Source: Plasmopara viticola
Lineage: Eukaryota > Oomycota > Peronosporomycetes > Peronosporales > Peronosporaceae
Reading direction: 5' to 3'
DNA: 64,000 nucleotides
NCBI GenBank assembly: GCA_001695595.3
Contig: MBPM02000026.1
Location: 744,001-808,000 of the forward strand
Shown here: positions 23,166 to 33,450 of the stretch, piece after piece
How the letters are laid out: each line of letters starts with the position of its first letter
How positions within the stretch are numbered: the first letter of the stretch is position 1
Position numbers and translations under genes: made by a program
The notes under the pieces: model-generated
Told to the model about the DNA's origin: nothing
Database searches by the model: none
What the model saw: only the letters and a program-made list of their open reading frames with translations

Positions 23166-24126
23166 CTAGACAGCAACGGCAGTCCTCTTTGCAAAGCCGG
23201 GTCCAGTCGTCGCATATACCCATGGCTGAATAGTTCGAAGGTATTGGTTATGGTAATTGGTATGGTCGTCTTCGTGTTCGTACAGACGGCTGCGCGCTTT
23301 GCAGTAGCACGTGCACACGGCCACGAATGCGACCACAAAGATCAGCACGGTACAGCAAATGGCCAGCACGATCTGCCACGTACTTATATCATTGCCACGT
23401 TCTGCATCATCAAAGTAAACACGATTAGCAAACACGCACAAATATTCACAAGAACCGGTTCTCACCGTTGCTATCCATTTTACCATCTGTTGACGTCGAG
23501 TTTGTGCTATCAGTGGATGGCGGAGTGTTGTTTGAGATCATAACGGGTGACGGCGTTGACGCATCTGTACGTATAAAATACGAGAGTAAATACCAAAAAG
23601 CATATGGATACTTAATCTTCTTTTCTTTACCTGGGTCTGAGGGCGGCGCAGAGGTGACAGATGCAGGTGATGTACTAGCAGCAGGGACAGAAGTCGCGGA
23701 CGTGGCTGGAGCAGGCGATGGTGTGCTGTCTGCCATTCCGCTGGTGCCTTTAGATAAATTTGTCGAGTAGTCGCAAGTTCCACAGTCCTGGCCGTATGTG
23801 CATGTTCCATTAGCATTAATCGCAAAGCCGTAAACAACGCCCTGTGTTTTTTCATAGCATTGACCGCAGCTGCAGCCTTCTGCTCCCGTACGAACTCCCT
23901 GTTGTGAACCGCTGCAAGTACAGCCAGATACGCCACCAGGACCAAATCCTATCAACTTGGTTGTATAACAGATATCAGCACAAGCAGCTGCATCGATTGC
24001 AGTCAGCAGCATGTAAGACAAGCATACATAAGCCCACCAACGTCTGCTAGGCGAGACATCGACGAGCTTGCCCGAGGAGGTCGCAACATTCGCGAGTAGT
24101 GTCGTAAAGATTGGCCACAACTGCAT
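23166..24126 (-). CDS. Cysteine-rich single-pass membrane protein
   Basis: Three exons: 24,126-23,631, 23,564-23,466 and 23,402-23,166, with introns of 66 and 63 bases (GTAAAG/ACAG and GTGAGA/GCAG). The joined frame is open (277 residues). The N-terminus has a hydrophobic stretch (VCLSYMLLTAIDAAA) that can act as a signal sequence. Next comes a region with about 14 cysteines (for example GCTCSGSQQ, GCSCGQCYEK, GQDCGTCDYS), then a Ser/Thr/Pro/Ala-rich stalk of about 90 residues, one membrane span (WQIVLAICCTVLIFVVAFVA) and a short tail rich in Cys, His and Tyr. This layout says secreted ectodomain, stalk, membrane anchor. No known family is recognised. It lies between two related kinase genes. 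Confidence 0.8.
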
Positions 24127-25030
24127 AATGTCTAATGTTATCCAAGCAACTGTGTGGTGTTGTTTTCTCGGGGGTTGTAAATGATGAATAACGGCTAGCA
24201 GGCATCCTCAAGTCTTGTTAGTGCGCCGTCGCACATTTACGCGTCAACTTTGAGATTTCTAGCCAGATAACAGTATTATAATTGTTTAATAATACGCCAA
24301 CAGATGGGGATGTCAATCGTGCTGACTTGTAGCTCAAGAAACGCCCTGGACCTCCATGGCCAGCAAGAGCCCAGTTATAAGTTCTTTGTATCTGATTTGA
24401 GCGCCATACGTAATACTTGGACACTCTTCTTCGTTCGACAGTCATTTTTGCAACACTTTGATCGTTAGCTGACGATGAAACCAAATATGCAAACTAGATG
24501 TGGACAAGCATGATGCGGTGTGGTGCACTGAAGTACCAGGTACTAAAATATTTACTAGCTCTGAGGTGATTAATTACTGCGAGGTCGCGTAGCAGCTAGC
24601 GAAATGTTTGGTGTAAACCTACATATTTTACTACTAGAATTAGTACTAGGTGTGATTAAAATCGATAGCTTCATGCCGTTTCGATGATGGGAATGCGTCG
24701 AACAATAAGTAACGCTTAGAAGTGGAGCGACATTTAGAAAAAAAAACAAGCAACATTACTCGAACGAGCTTAAGAGTACCGTATGCGCGATGCAATGACG
24801 GGAAGCTGCAAGCGAAAACGTTTCGATCCATCAGCTTCCCACTCGACGACAAGTTCTTCCCTCACCTAAACTTTGCTTTCTTACAGAAAGACTTGGGCGC
24901 TGATTTACCAACTGCAAAGTCCATGACCAGTCACTGAGCCCCTTTCGGAAACGGCAGTGCCACCCCGAGTAGTGACTTTATCTGGACCTGCACGTCCCGA
25001 ACACTCAAATGCCCATCTATCAAATATATA
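24127..25030. other. Intergenic, nothing recognised
   Basis: ORFs here (for example minus 24,484-24,218) carry no domain. It holds the upstream regions of two diverging genes. Confidence 0.4.
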
Positions 25031-25033
25031 CCA

Positions 25034-25046
25034 TCATTTTACAATT
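25034..25046 (+). promoter_or_regulatory. Oomycete initiator-like element, kinase gene 2
   Basis: TCATTTTACAATT matches TCATTYYNCAWTT at every position. It lies 53 bases before the ATG at 25,099 and downstream of the first in-frame ATG at 25,009, so the latter is probably not in the transcript. Confidence 0.5.
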
Positions 25047-25098
25047 GCTGAAATCAAGCACAAGCCTACCTTGCACTTATTGCATTGGTCGACCCATT

Positions 25099-26148
25099 AT
25101 GGGACTTATTCGCAACTACATGGACGCGGTGCTGACTTCCACCTTTTCGTCATCACGCGGGCCTTTATTAAGCAGCGCTACCACTTCCAAAAAGAGCAAA
25201 AAGAAAGCGCATTCTTCCTCTTCGGTGCCTGTACCAGTCTTATCACCCGTCGCTACTTTAAGTGTCATCATTCAATCCCCACCTAAACGATTGTCTGATT
25301 TCAAGGTGATAAGGACCTTGGCACCGGCACTTTTTGGGGAAGTTTTACTGTGTCTCGACACGAAGACTGGGCGTCAATTCGCCGTCAAGCGCGTCAATAT
25401 GCGCTGTGCTGAAGCCCAAGTGACCATTGGTCAACACATTCAAGTGGTCGAAAATTTGCATCAGGAGCGTGCCGTGCACCGCAAACTCGTAGCTGCCCAA
25501 ACGACAAATCTGTTGCTATTGGAGGAAGAGGTATACTACGGTGGCCATCTGTACCTTATATTTCCCTACTGCGAGGGCGGTGACCTGTTTAATGCAGTGC
25601 GTCGCAGTCCGATGGACGGTCGACTATTCGAAGCCACATCCCGTCGCTTCTTGCGCGACGTAGTGCGTGGTTTGCTTTGCATGAAGGAAAATGGCCTGGC
25701 GCACCGCGACATTTCATTGGAAAATGTGTTGCTGGATGTCGATAACGTTTGTCACATTTGCGACTTCGGGTTAGCCTCCGAGCATAAAAAGTTGCTGGCT
25801 CCCGGTAGAGTGGGTAAAGTTTGGTACATGGCTCCAGAAGTTTTTGCGGCTAAAGTGCCGTATGACCCATTGGCAGCCGACATTTGGTCTCTTGGTGTGC
25901 TGCTTGCAATTATGTTGACAGGCGTCCCACTTGTGGAAAGACCCACGTACGACGATCGTCACTTTTGTGTTTTAAGTCATAGCGGTGGAGTGCGTAGGCT
26001 ACGTCGGGTCTTTCCTCGCAAACTCTCGAAAAACGTTTGGGATTTACTGGACAAGCTGCTTACTATTGATCCACGCGGTCGTCCAACTTTGGAGCAAGTT
26101 GCCGCACACCCCTTTTTGTCGTTAAGCACCACAACCGCCAAATATTGA
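25099..26148 (+). CDS. Serine/threonine protein kinase with HRDISLEN loop
   Basis: A single exon of 349 residues. A Ser/Lys-rich N-terminus of about 60 residues precedes a kinase domain with VKRV lysine, HRDISLENVLL, CDFGLAS, YMAPEVF and DIWSLGVLLAIML, ending close to the stop. As in the kinase at 21,734, the glycine loop is LAPALFGEV and the lysine of the catalytic loop is serine. The two proteins align over the whole domain (shared AHRDxSLENVL, VGKxxYMAPEV, VWDLxDKLLxIDPxxRP-like ends). They are paralogues in the same orientation, separated by the membrane-protein gene. The start follows the initiator-like element. Substrate unknown. Confidence 0.9.
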   Translation: MGLIRNYMDAVLTSTFSSSRGPLLSSATTSKKSKKKAHSSSSVPVPVLSPVATLSVIIQSPPKRLSDFKVIRTLAPALFGEVLLCLDTKTGRQFAVKRVNMRCAEAQVTIGQHIQVVENLHQERAVHRKLVAAQTTNLLLLEEEVYYGGHLYLIFPYCEGGDLFNAVRRSPMDGRLFEATSRRFLRDVVRGLLCMKENGLAHRDISLENVLLDVDNVCHICDFGLASEHKKLLAPGRVGKVWYMAPEVFAAKVPYDPLAADIWSLGVLLAIMLTGVPLVERPTYDDRHFCVLSHSGGVRRLRRVFPRKLSKNVWDLLDKLLTIDPRGRPTLEQVAAHPFLSLSTTTAKY

Positions 26149-26251
26149 CGAGAGCTAAGGTGTGATTCCATAACGAATTTAAGAAAACAACGTCTAATAC
26201 GTCCGACATATAATAATTTTCTCTTATTCTTCCCTTAAATTAGGGTTGCTG

Positions 26252-26638
26252 TCATTGCGTATGACTTGTAGCTGCTCGTTGCTGCTGTGTTGACAAAAAG
26301 AAGGCAAAAGCTATGAACACTAGTGCACGCCAGCCAAAGAAAATCGTAAGCAATGCCGCCACCGCCAGGTAAATCTTCGATACGGACCGAGCCGGTAGAC
26401 CCAAGACTCCCGGAATGGTCACAGTGCCTTCTAGCCCCACCTGTTGTGCCAGTCCTTGAAGTGGTGAGGCCCTAGCAGCTGGAGGAGCCGCCCTGATTGT
26501 GGGCGGAGCAGCAGCAGAACCACTCGTATGCACGGTTCCAAAGCGTCGACTAGGCTGCTGATTCTTCTGTGGCTGCTGGCGTGCGCGCACACGCGGGTCG
26601 TCGTCTGGCACGATCTCGCCGTTGATAATGTGCACCAT
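26252..26638 (-). CDS. DUF4605/FAM241-like small membrane protein
   Basis: A single exon of 128 residues. The start MVHIINGEIVPDDDPRVRAR is the hallmark of the FAM241/DUF4605 family, which is why I start here and not at the upstream in-frame ATG at 26,752. A proline/alanine-rich middle and a GLEGTVTIPGVLGLP stretch follow, then a hydrophobic C-terminal segment (YLAVAALLTIFFGWRALVFI) that probably spans a membrane, perhaps the ER. The family's molecular role is poorly known. It is the last gene of a minus-strand block and converges on the kinase ending at 26,148 (103 bases apart). Confidence 0.8.
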   Translation of the reverse strand: MVHIINGEIVPDDDPRVRARQQPQKNQQPSRRFGTVHTSGSAAAPPTIRAAPPAARASPLQGLAQQVGLEGTVTIPGVLGLPARSVSKIYLAVAALLTIFFGWRALVFIAFAFFLSTQQQRAATSHTQ

Positions 26639-26765
26639 ATTGGTTAGATGGCTAGGAATTAATGGGTAAATAGCGTGGTTAATCAAACTTTTAATATAGC
26701 TAATCTGAACTAAATTGTAGATGCTATTTAAAAAGTAATTTTTTACGCGCAAACCTTAGTGCTAG

Positions 26766-28010
26766 TTACTCACATTGCATGGTACGATGTGAGACGTGCT
26801 CGTTGGCGTATCGCAGTCCTCGTTCACGTCGCCTGGCAGCAGCATCCGTGAGTGTGGGACTGGCACCACGTACCCGAAATGTTGACAGCATATTGGTCTG
26901 CCCTCGAAAATCAAAAGCCATAATTCTTTCCTGCATCAGCACATGGGCACCATCACTGGCCAAGATACTGCGACGATCGGCCCCCGGGCTTCGTAAAGAT
27001 CCACGTCGTGGAGAAGACGCCACAGAAGACGATGAAAAGCTTAAAGCTCTTGAAGACCTATTAGTCACAGGACTGCTTAGCCGAACTTGAGAGCCTGGGG
27101 ACGAGACCACGCTAACTTTCGACGTAAAGTCTTGACGCACCTTGAGTACTACAGTTGCAATGTTACCACTCGTCAAAAAAGCAGGTGCATCCAGTCCAGA
27201 TTCTACTTTGTCTCTGTCCTGAATGTAATAAAGAGTTCGGCTGACAGCATCATGAATAGCTTGCTCTCCAAGCCGTCGCAGCAATAATTGGAGCATATCA
27301 AGAGACACAAGTGTTCGCACGTACGCCATACTTTGTCTTGATTGTCGAGCATTCGACAGCGCTGTGCGGATTCGTTTCAGCTTGTTGATTGTGAGGTCAT
27401 CAACCAGAAGCGCCAAAGAGGCAAGTTTACCCCGTGAAAGGTGCTGCAGCATCACAGCAAACTCGCTTTCGTCTAGCTCCTCCTCTTTCGGTTCTCGGTC
27501 GTCCGTTTTTGTTGTCAATTCATCACTTGATTCTAATACCATGTTCTGAAACGATGTATCGCTGACATCATCTTCCTCATCCTCGACTCCTACATCAAGG
27601 GTCAAAAGCTTTTTGCCAGTATGTCGTGCACGTAAACGCCCTGATTTCTCATCTCCAAGCGGCTCTGATTGCACTTCATGTGCTGTTAATAGCTCGCTCG
27701 TGGAAACGACGAGAGATATACTTAAAGGCATCACGGCGTTTTCTGTCGCCTGAATCGCAGGAAAGCTCGTGAGTTCTTCCGCCACGACGTCAAGCTTTTC
27801 GTCCTGTTCGTCTTCGTTATGCTGGCTATGAGCTTCATCGTTTGCTGCCACAAAAGACTCTACCACTTCATTTGATGAAACGTACGGGACATGAACATCA
27901 CCATGAGCTTGTTGCTCCTGGGCAGACTGATGCCGGTCGTCATAGTCATTGCTACCTGGACGATCCTTGTAAGTACATCGTGACTCGTTTAACAACTCGC
28001 AGGCATCCAT
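26766..28010 (-). CDS. Unidentified acidic protein, 414 residues
   Basis: One long exon. The first 190 residues are acidic and Gln/Ser-rich and look disordered. Residues about 180-300 are helical and include a leucine-rich stretch (SLDMLQLLLRRLGEQAIHDA) that could be a folded domain. The tail is Ser/Arg-rich (SSSSVASSPRRGSLRSPGAD), a likely phosphorylation zone, and ends with a basic helix. I recognise no family. It starts 68 bases after the PLK4-like stop codon and ends 127 bases before the FAM241-like start, in the same orientation. Confidence 0.7.
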   Translation of the reverse strand: MDACELLNESRCTYKDRPGSNDYDDRHQSAQEQQAHGDVHVPYVSSNEVVESFVAANDEAHSQHNEDEQDEKLDVVAEELTSFPAIQATENAVMPLSISLVVSTSELLTAHEVQSEPLGDEKSGRLRARHTGKKLLTLDVGVEDEEDDVSDTSFQNMVLESSDELTTKTDDREPKEEELDESEFAVMLQHLSRGKLASLALLVDDLTINKLKRIRTALSNARQSRQSMAYVRTLVSLDMLQLLLRRLGEQAIHDAVSRTLYYIQDRDKVESGLDAPAFLTSGNIATVVLKVRQDFTSKVSVVSSPGSQVRLSSPVTNRSSRALSFSSSSVASSPRRGSLRSPGADRRSILASDGAHVLMQERIMAFDFRGQTNMLSTFRVRGASPTLTDAAARRRERGLRYANEHVSHRTMQCE

Positions 28011-28078
28011 AGCACTTGAGGTCGAGTCGTTGCTCTACCAAACTACCAAACGTCGCTCATCTTTTTTCCATAATTAAA

Positions 28079-30424
28079 CTAGGCGGTCGCTTTGAGACGG
28101 CGTATAAATTCTGGAATACTTGTCAACTTTTGCTTAACTGCTGATGGCAGGAATGCCGACATGCTGCTACCTGTCAGCAGTTCGTAAACTTCCTCAGTAG
28201 CAGAATCTTTTGCCCATGACGGCCGAAATCGTAATTGAAGTCCATTTGCTGCCAAAGTTAATTGAGCTCCATCCAAAAACGTAACTTTTAAGTCGCCAGT
28301 TTCATTAATACATCCATAGCCAACACTTGAAATCTCGATACGTTTTGTGGAACCTTTGATGTATTGACAGCAACCCAAGTCTGAGTCTAATTTCCCACCT
28401 ATGTCTTTGTTCATAAGAGATGTTAAAGAAGACTTAAGCAAGCTTGATCGATATTGAAACGATGTCAGCAGCGATCCTGGAAGCGTGTCATAATGAATCA
28501 ATGGCAGTTTGCAGGTCTGATCTCGTAATGCCATTTGGCGCAGTTGCATGCTTCGCAACGCAAGACACTGACAAAACCGAACTAATAACGGCAACCGGGT
28601 TTGATAGGAAGTGCGTGCTGTGGGCGTAGAATTCACGCATAAATTAACTTGCGCTTTGCTTACGCTTGAGATGTCATAACGCATTAACTCACCCTTCGAT
28701 GTTGTGGCGGTAAGCAACCCAATCGCCGGATCATAGCACACTTGCCATCCATTTGATACCTCAAGTTCAAACATCGGTGGTCTACCGATCTCTGCTGGTT
28801 CCTTGCAACTCCACTGCAGCTTCACTTTGTTATCGCTAGCAGCATCTTCGTGCTGGTCACAAAGTCCAAAACACGACACTGATTGCAGTTCGAGATGAAG
28901 AACAACTGATACGACGGGACGAGCATGGGTAGAGGAGTCTTGGTAAAGTAAATTTGCGTCTGTTTGGCTCATCGTGTCATTTTCCCGCTTTAAGTCGTTG
29001 GAGTCAAATATTGTTGACGAAGAGAGCTCGGAGAGATCGCTGTTGTCTTCATCATTCAGACTGTCGTTATCAAAGCTACAACTATCACTACTAGATGCTG
29101 CAGCTTTCGACTGACGCTTCACATTTTTAATCTTTCTTGCAGGAGCTTCCCGATGTCCACGCTGCTTTCTTTCTTTAAAATTGCATCGTCTTGACACGGA
29201 CGAGCTGGAAGACGATATCTCAAATTCTTTTTCTTTCGTCAAACGAGCTTTTGATGCTTGATAAGTGTTACGTACATTTTGAGATAATTGAGATGTTGCA
29301 TGAAGGTGTGAAGGCACAGATCGAAGCCCAATTGACAGTTGACGATTAGCATTTGATGAAGATAGATCTCGTTTTCGAGATTGCTCACGAAGCCATGGAT
29401 GAAGCATGATTTGCTGAGCAGATGGACGTTTGCAAGGATCCTAAAAACAAAGTCAAATGACGCGGTCTATTAAAGAGAATTTAATAAGGAAAGTCTCAAG
29501 AGTGTACCTACCGAGGTAAGTAAGCGTTTTATCAAGTCACTTGCAGATGACGAAAATCCGTCTGGAAATTGAAGTGGATTTTGTCCTGCATTTGCCACAT
29601 TTTCCAGCGTTTCACCAACTTTACGTCCCTCAAACGGCGGCTTTCCGAGTAATAAACAATACAGAATACAGCCTAGAGACCACACATCCACTGCCTCATC
29701 ATAAGGCGCATTCCCTGCCATCAGCACTTCAGGTGCAATAAAGTTGGGTGTGCCACACATGGTCACATGATCGTCTCTACAAACACAATAACATTTAGCA
29801 CGAAAACTTAAGCAATTGCTCTACAATTCTCACCCAAGCTTTGCTGCGAGGCCAAAATCCGATATTTTGACCGCTCCTGTGTCACTGAGCAGTAAATTAG
29901 CGAGCTTCAAGTCTCTATGGATCACACCACTAGCGTGTAAATACGTAACGCCTGCCACTACTTGGCGAAAAATCGTTTTGGCAATCTGCTCATCCAACTT
30001 TCGATTTGGAAGCGTCTTGACAACAGCGGATAGAGACCGTTGAGCGCAATATTCGAGAACCATGTAGTAATTTCTAGCATCCTCAAAGACGCTCTCTACG
30101 TGCAGCACATGAGGGTGTTTAAGCTCAGCGTGAAGCACCATCTCTTGACGAACTTTGCTTTCTAATTGTGCGCGTCGGATTAGCAGCTTGTCAATCACTT
30201 TTATGGCTACATGTGCCCCTGAAGCCTCGTGCTCGGCTAGATAGACTTGAGCGGTAGCACCTTCACCTAAAAACTCGAGTAGTGTGTATTCCTGCGTCGC
30301 ATAGATAAGTATGAAAATAGAGGTTATGAATTCATGTACATCTGCCGAAAGAGAGACAGAATTGATGTACAGATATGGAGTGTGGCAAGCGCGAAGAAGC
30401 GGTGGCATCCGATTCGTTCTCCAT
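28079..30424 (-). CDS. PLK4: Polo-like kinase 4 (SAK) type kinase
   Basis: Four exons: 30,424-30,371, 30,291-29,834, 29,776-29,512 and 29,440-28,079. The introns are 79, 57 and 71 bases. The joined frame gives 712 residues. The kinase domain covers about residues 19-275: LGEGATAQVY glycine loop, AIKVIDK lysine, HRDLKLANLLL, DFGLAAKLG, CGTPNFIAPEVL. A long Ser-rich linker with coiled and acidic parts follows. The C-terminal 90 residues (containing GYGCINETGDLKVTFLDG) fit the third polo box of PLK4. PLK4 triggers centriole duplication. Length is shorter than the 970 residues of the human protein. Exon 1 supplies MENESDATASSRLPHSIS and joins in frame before EYTLLEF. The identity rests on kinase type plus the C-terminal box; the central polo boxes are poorly visible. 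Confidence 0.8.
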
Positions 30425-30539
30425 AATGACTATGAAAAACAAAAATAGTCAGAATATGACTCGTCAGATTACTATTGTTGTATTATTTGTATTTCAGGTA
30501 TTAACGATTTAAGAAAACTTAATTTCAACTTTATATCAA

Positions 30540-31253
30540 TCAAAAACGTTTGGCGTGACTAAACGAACAGTGAGGGCCTGTTCGGAAACCTGTATATTGA
30601 AGATCGTAGATAAAACCCGGACTTTGGTGCGAACTGGAAGGTCTAAGACGGACCTCAGTGCCAAAGGTTGGCGATACACTTTGACGGCACTCTTGAAATG
30701 AGCTTTTGAGGTTTAAATAAGGTCCTGGACCAATGCTCTTGCCATTAAGTGGCAGACGAACAGAAGTTCCTTGTCTTGGTGCAGAAGATCCTCGGCCCAT
30801 AACTGGTGGTAAGTCGTAAATTGGACCTGGAGATGGCGTCAAATTATCTAACAAAGGCGCGCGCGGGGCATTATCGAAAGCCGGAGAACCAGCAGATCGA
30901 CACTCTGAGCTAAATTGCTTGCCACACGATGTTGTCGCCTCATACGATCCTGGTCCTGCACCAGGATTAGCTCGCTTCCGAGAAAAGTCCCAGTCTTCGC
31001 GTGTGCTGTTTCCAAAGCTTTTCATTGGGCTTGAGCCGATGCTTGTGGGAAGATCGTAGACTGCATCCGAAGCTGCTGCACCTGCTTGCCACCGAAAGCG
31101 CTGCTCGGTGGGAACAAAAGTTGCAATCGTGTGGTGGACGCCATGCTTGGACGGTGAATCAAAAAGAGGTGGATGCGAGCTGCCGCCTCCGCTTGTTCTG
31201 CTACCCGAACCGGTTTTTGTAGCTTCTTGCATCATTTGTTGATAGCTAAACAA
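30540..31253 (-). CDS. Sperm-tail PG-rich repeat (SHIPPO) protein
   Basis: A single exon of 237 residues. It contains at least four spaced PG-rich motifs of the SHIPPO/STPGR type: GAGPGSYE, PSPGPIYDLP, IGPGPYLNL and SPGFIYDL, plus a VYDLP lacking the PG. Proteins of this family bind microtubules of flagella and some lie inside doublet tubules. It is short and basic with no membrane segment. It lies 115 bases upstream of the PLK4-like gene and 224 bases after the coiled-coil gene, all on the minus strand. Confidence 0.8.
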   Translation of the reverse strand: MFSYQQMMQEATKTGSGSRTSGGGSSHPPLFDSPSKHGVHHTIATFVPTEQRFRWQAGAAASDAVYDLPTSIGSSPMKSFGNSTREDWDFSRKRANPGAGPGSYEATTSCGKQFSSECRSAGSPAFDNAPRAPLLDNLTPSPGPIYDLPPVMGRGSSAPRQGTSVRLPLNGKSIGPGPYLNLKSSFQECRQSVSPTFGTEVRLRPSSSHQSPGFIYDLQYTGFRTGPHCSFSHAKRF

Positions 31254-31477
31254 TGTTTGGCGATTCAGACTTGAAAAGGTCTGAGACTTTTTTTGTGGTA
31301 TCGTCCTATTGACAAAAGAACGCTAGGACGTGTGACTGATTACGATACTGCACTTATACAGCGATACCTAGTTAATGTTGGCTACACAACGTCTGTCGTT
31401 TTACCGAGACCAGCTTAGAATTACATTATTTTTTTGCTCTATAAATAGCTGTGGTTCTTAAATAGTCAAATAGAGTC

Positions 31478-33331
31478 TTATGACTGCTTTCGTCCTCGTC
31501 CAACCATCCTTATACCATCGACGCGCCGCCACTTAATCCACATCGTGTCAATTGAGGTACTGGGTTCAGATATTGAAAAGCGAGGACAGGTGGCAGAGTT
31601 CAGCTGCTGTCTCGATTGCAATGGCTTGTCAAGCCGAATAGATGGCATTGACCGCGACAGTGCCTCTGTATTCTCAACATGATTTGGGAAAATTGCTCTA
31701 GATAGCTGTGGATGCTGCGACTGAAACACCATTGCTGTGTGTGTAGCTTGTCCGATAGTAGAGCGCAAATAACACTCTTTCAAGCTGCTAAAAATGCGCC
31801 GGGACATATCTCGTCTTTTTCGGATAGCAAATACCTCAAGAAAAGAGCGTTGTTGCAACTTTAAGTGCATTCGATGACTTTGCAACGCTGCTTGCAGTCT
31901 CTGTACTCGAAGCTCGGCGTCTTGGCCTAACATGCCGATTCGTTCGTTCTCTAAATTGGTAATGGCTTGCTGACTTTGCAATTGCAATTTAGCGCTTTTT
32001 TGCCGGCTTTCAAAAACACATTTCTGCTTTTCAAACAGCTCCATTAAGTTTGGAATTTCCGCTTCAACAACCTTTGTTCGCAAAGACATTATTTGCGTGC
32101 GTTCGCTGGCGCACACTTGCCTAGCGCTACTCAACTGCTTCCTCGCTTCGATGCAGCGCCTCGTTACCTCCTGTTTAATGACCTGGAGTCGAGCTCGGGT
32201 GTCTTCATTGCACTTGGCAACAGATTGCATCTTTGCCTTCACGAAAAGCGATATCCAAGCGAGGAAGGAGCTGTGTAGGATAGACTGATTAGCCCACATC
32301 TCTTGTCGTCTTCGTCTCCAACAGATCGCTCGATTTCGAGTCGTTAGCGCCCGCTCGATTTCTCGCTTTAATTCTTGGATCTTTTCTTGCATAAGCTTCT
32401 GCTGCTCTCGAGAGGTAGTGAGATCAAGCAACTAAATAAGGGCGTCAAAAAAGAATGAGAAAGAGATTCTAAGCAGAGACACGGGCTTCGTCGACAGCAG
32501 TTAGCGTACCATAAGCTCCAAGCGCTGTGACACCTTCTCAATCTCTTGTTCTTTTCTAGCTAGTTTATTCAAAAGGTCTTGCATCGCCGTTGCCTGGCCA
32601 CACACTATTAAAAGCAGAAAATAAAACGAAGCAAATAAAGATGTCACCTGACTATTTGTTTGCAGATGATGCTCTTCATTTGTCGCCCGTAGCAATTTAA
32701 TTTTATGATTTGCGCTTTTTAAAGAAGCTGCGGACTCGACTAGCTACAGAAGTAGCCGTAAAAATTAGTATTTAAAGACGATACCAACAGCAAAAAGATT
32801 AGCAGACCTCAAAACCAAGCTGTCGCGTTTCCTTCAGTAGGCTATCTGTCTTTACCTTTTCAGCTTTCAGTTGGTGATCGCTATCCGCACGAAATGTATT
32901 GAGCTCATCTTCACGCTGTTAAGCATCAACAAACATTCCCTTGTCAATGGTAAAGACATGTCTTTGCCCAATTTAATTCCGATAACCTCACTTTTCTACT
33001 TTTTGTACGCTCAGTTTCTAGTTTTTCGAGTAGCTGGCAAGCTTTTGCATCTGCTGCACAAAGTGTTGCTTCTAAGCGGCACTTGTCTGCTCGCAGCTTG
33101 GCGACGGTAAGTCGAAGATCGCCCTCGCTAAGGAGTCGACTTTCTAATTCGCTCTCTAGTTGTCGAACCAGCTTTCCGTGAGCTTCCATTTCACGGCTGC
33201 GGGCATTTTCCATCTATCAAGCACCATTTTGTCATTGATGTGATGTTTAGCGATCAAAAGCAACTTAAATTTCACCACACCTGATGCAGTCGTGCTCGCA
33301 GAGAGCAGGTACATGCCTCACTCTCGGACAT
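31478..33331 (-). CDS. Coiled-coil protein, possible centrosome/basal-body component
   Basis: Six exons, every junction in phase 0: 33,331-33,281, 33,213-32,992, 32,915-32,808, 32,743-32,648, 32,593-32,510 and 32,431-31,478, with introns of 54-78 bases. The product is 504 residues. Residues about 20-180 are almost continuous heptad-type coiled coil (KLVRQLESELESRLLSEGDL and similar). Later parts contain segments such as SSFLAWISLFVKAKMQ and IFSSLKECYLRSTIG that resemble centrin-binding Sfi1 repeats; this is a resemblance only. The tail is Ser/Arg-rich. Its position upstream of a PG-rich repeat gene and PLK4 supports, but does not prove, a centriolar or flagellar role. Confidence 0.75.
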
Positions 33332-33343
33332 GGCTATTTATGT

Positions 33344-33354
33344 TCATTTTCATT
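33344..33354 (+). promoter_or_regulatory. Initiator-like element in a divergent promoter
   Basis: TCATTTTCATT lies in the 119-base gap between the coiled-coil gene (minus) and the reductase gene (plus). It fits the start of the oomycete initiator only partly. Confidence 0.25.
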
Positions 33355-33450
33355 AAAATTGGTAAAGTACACTTTTATAAAATGTTCAAATAGTATACGC
33401 ACGACTTCAAGGAGCAATCTTATTGACACTGGATAATTATTTAAATTGCG

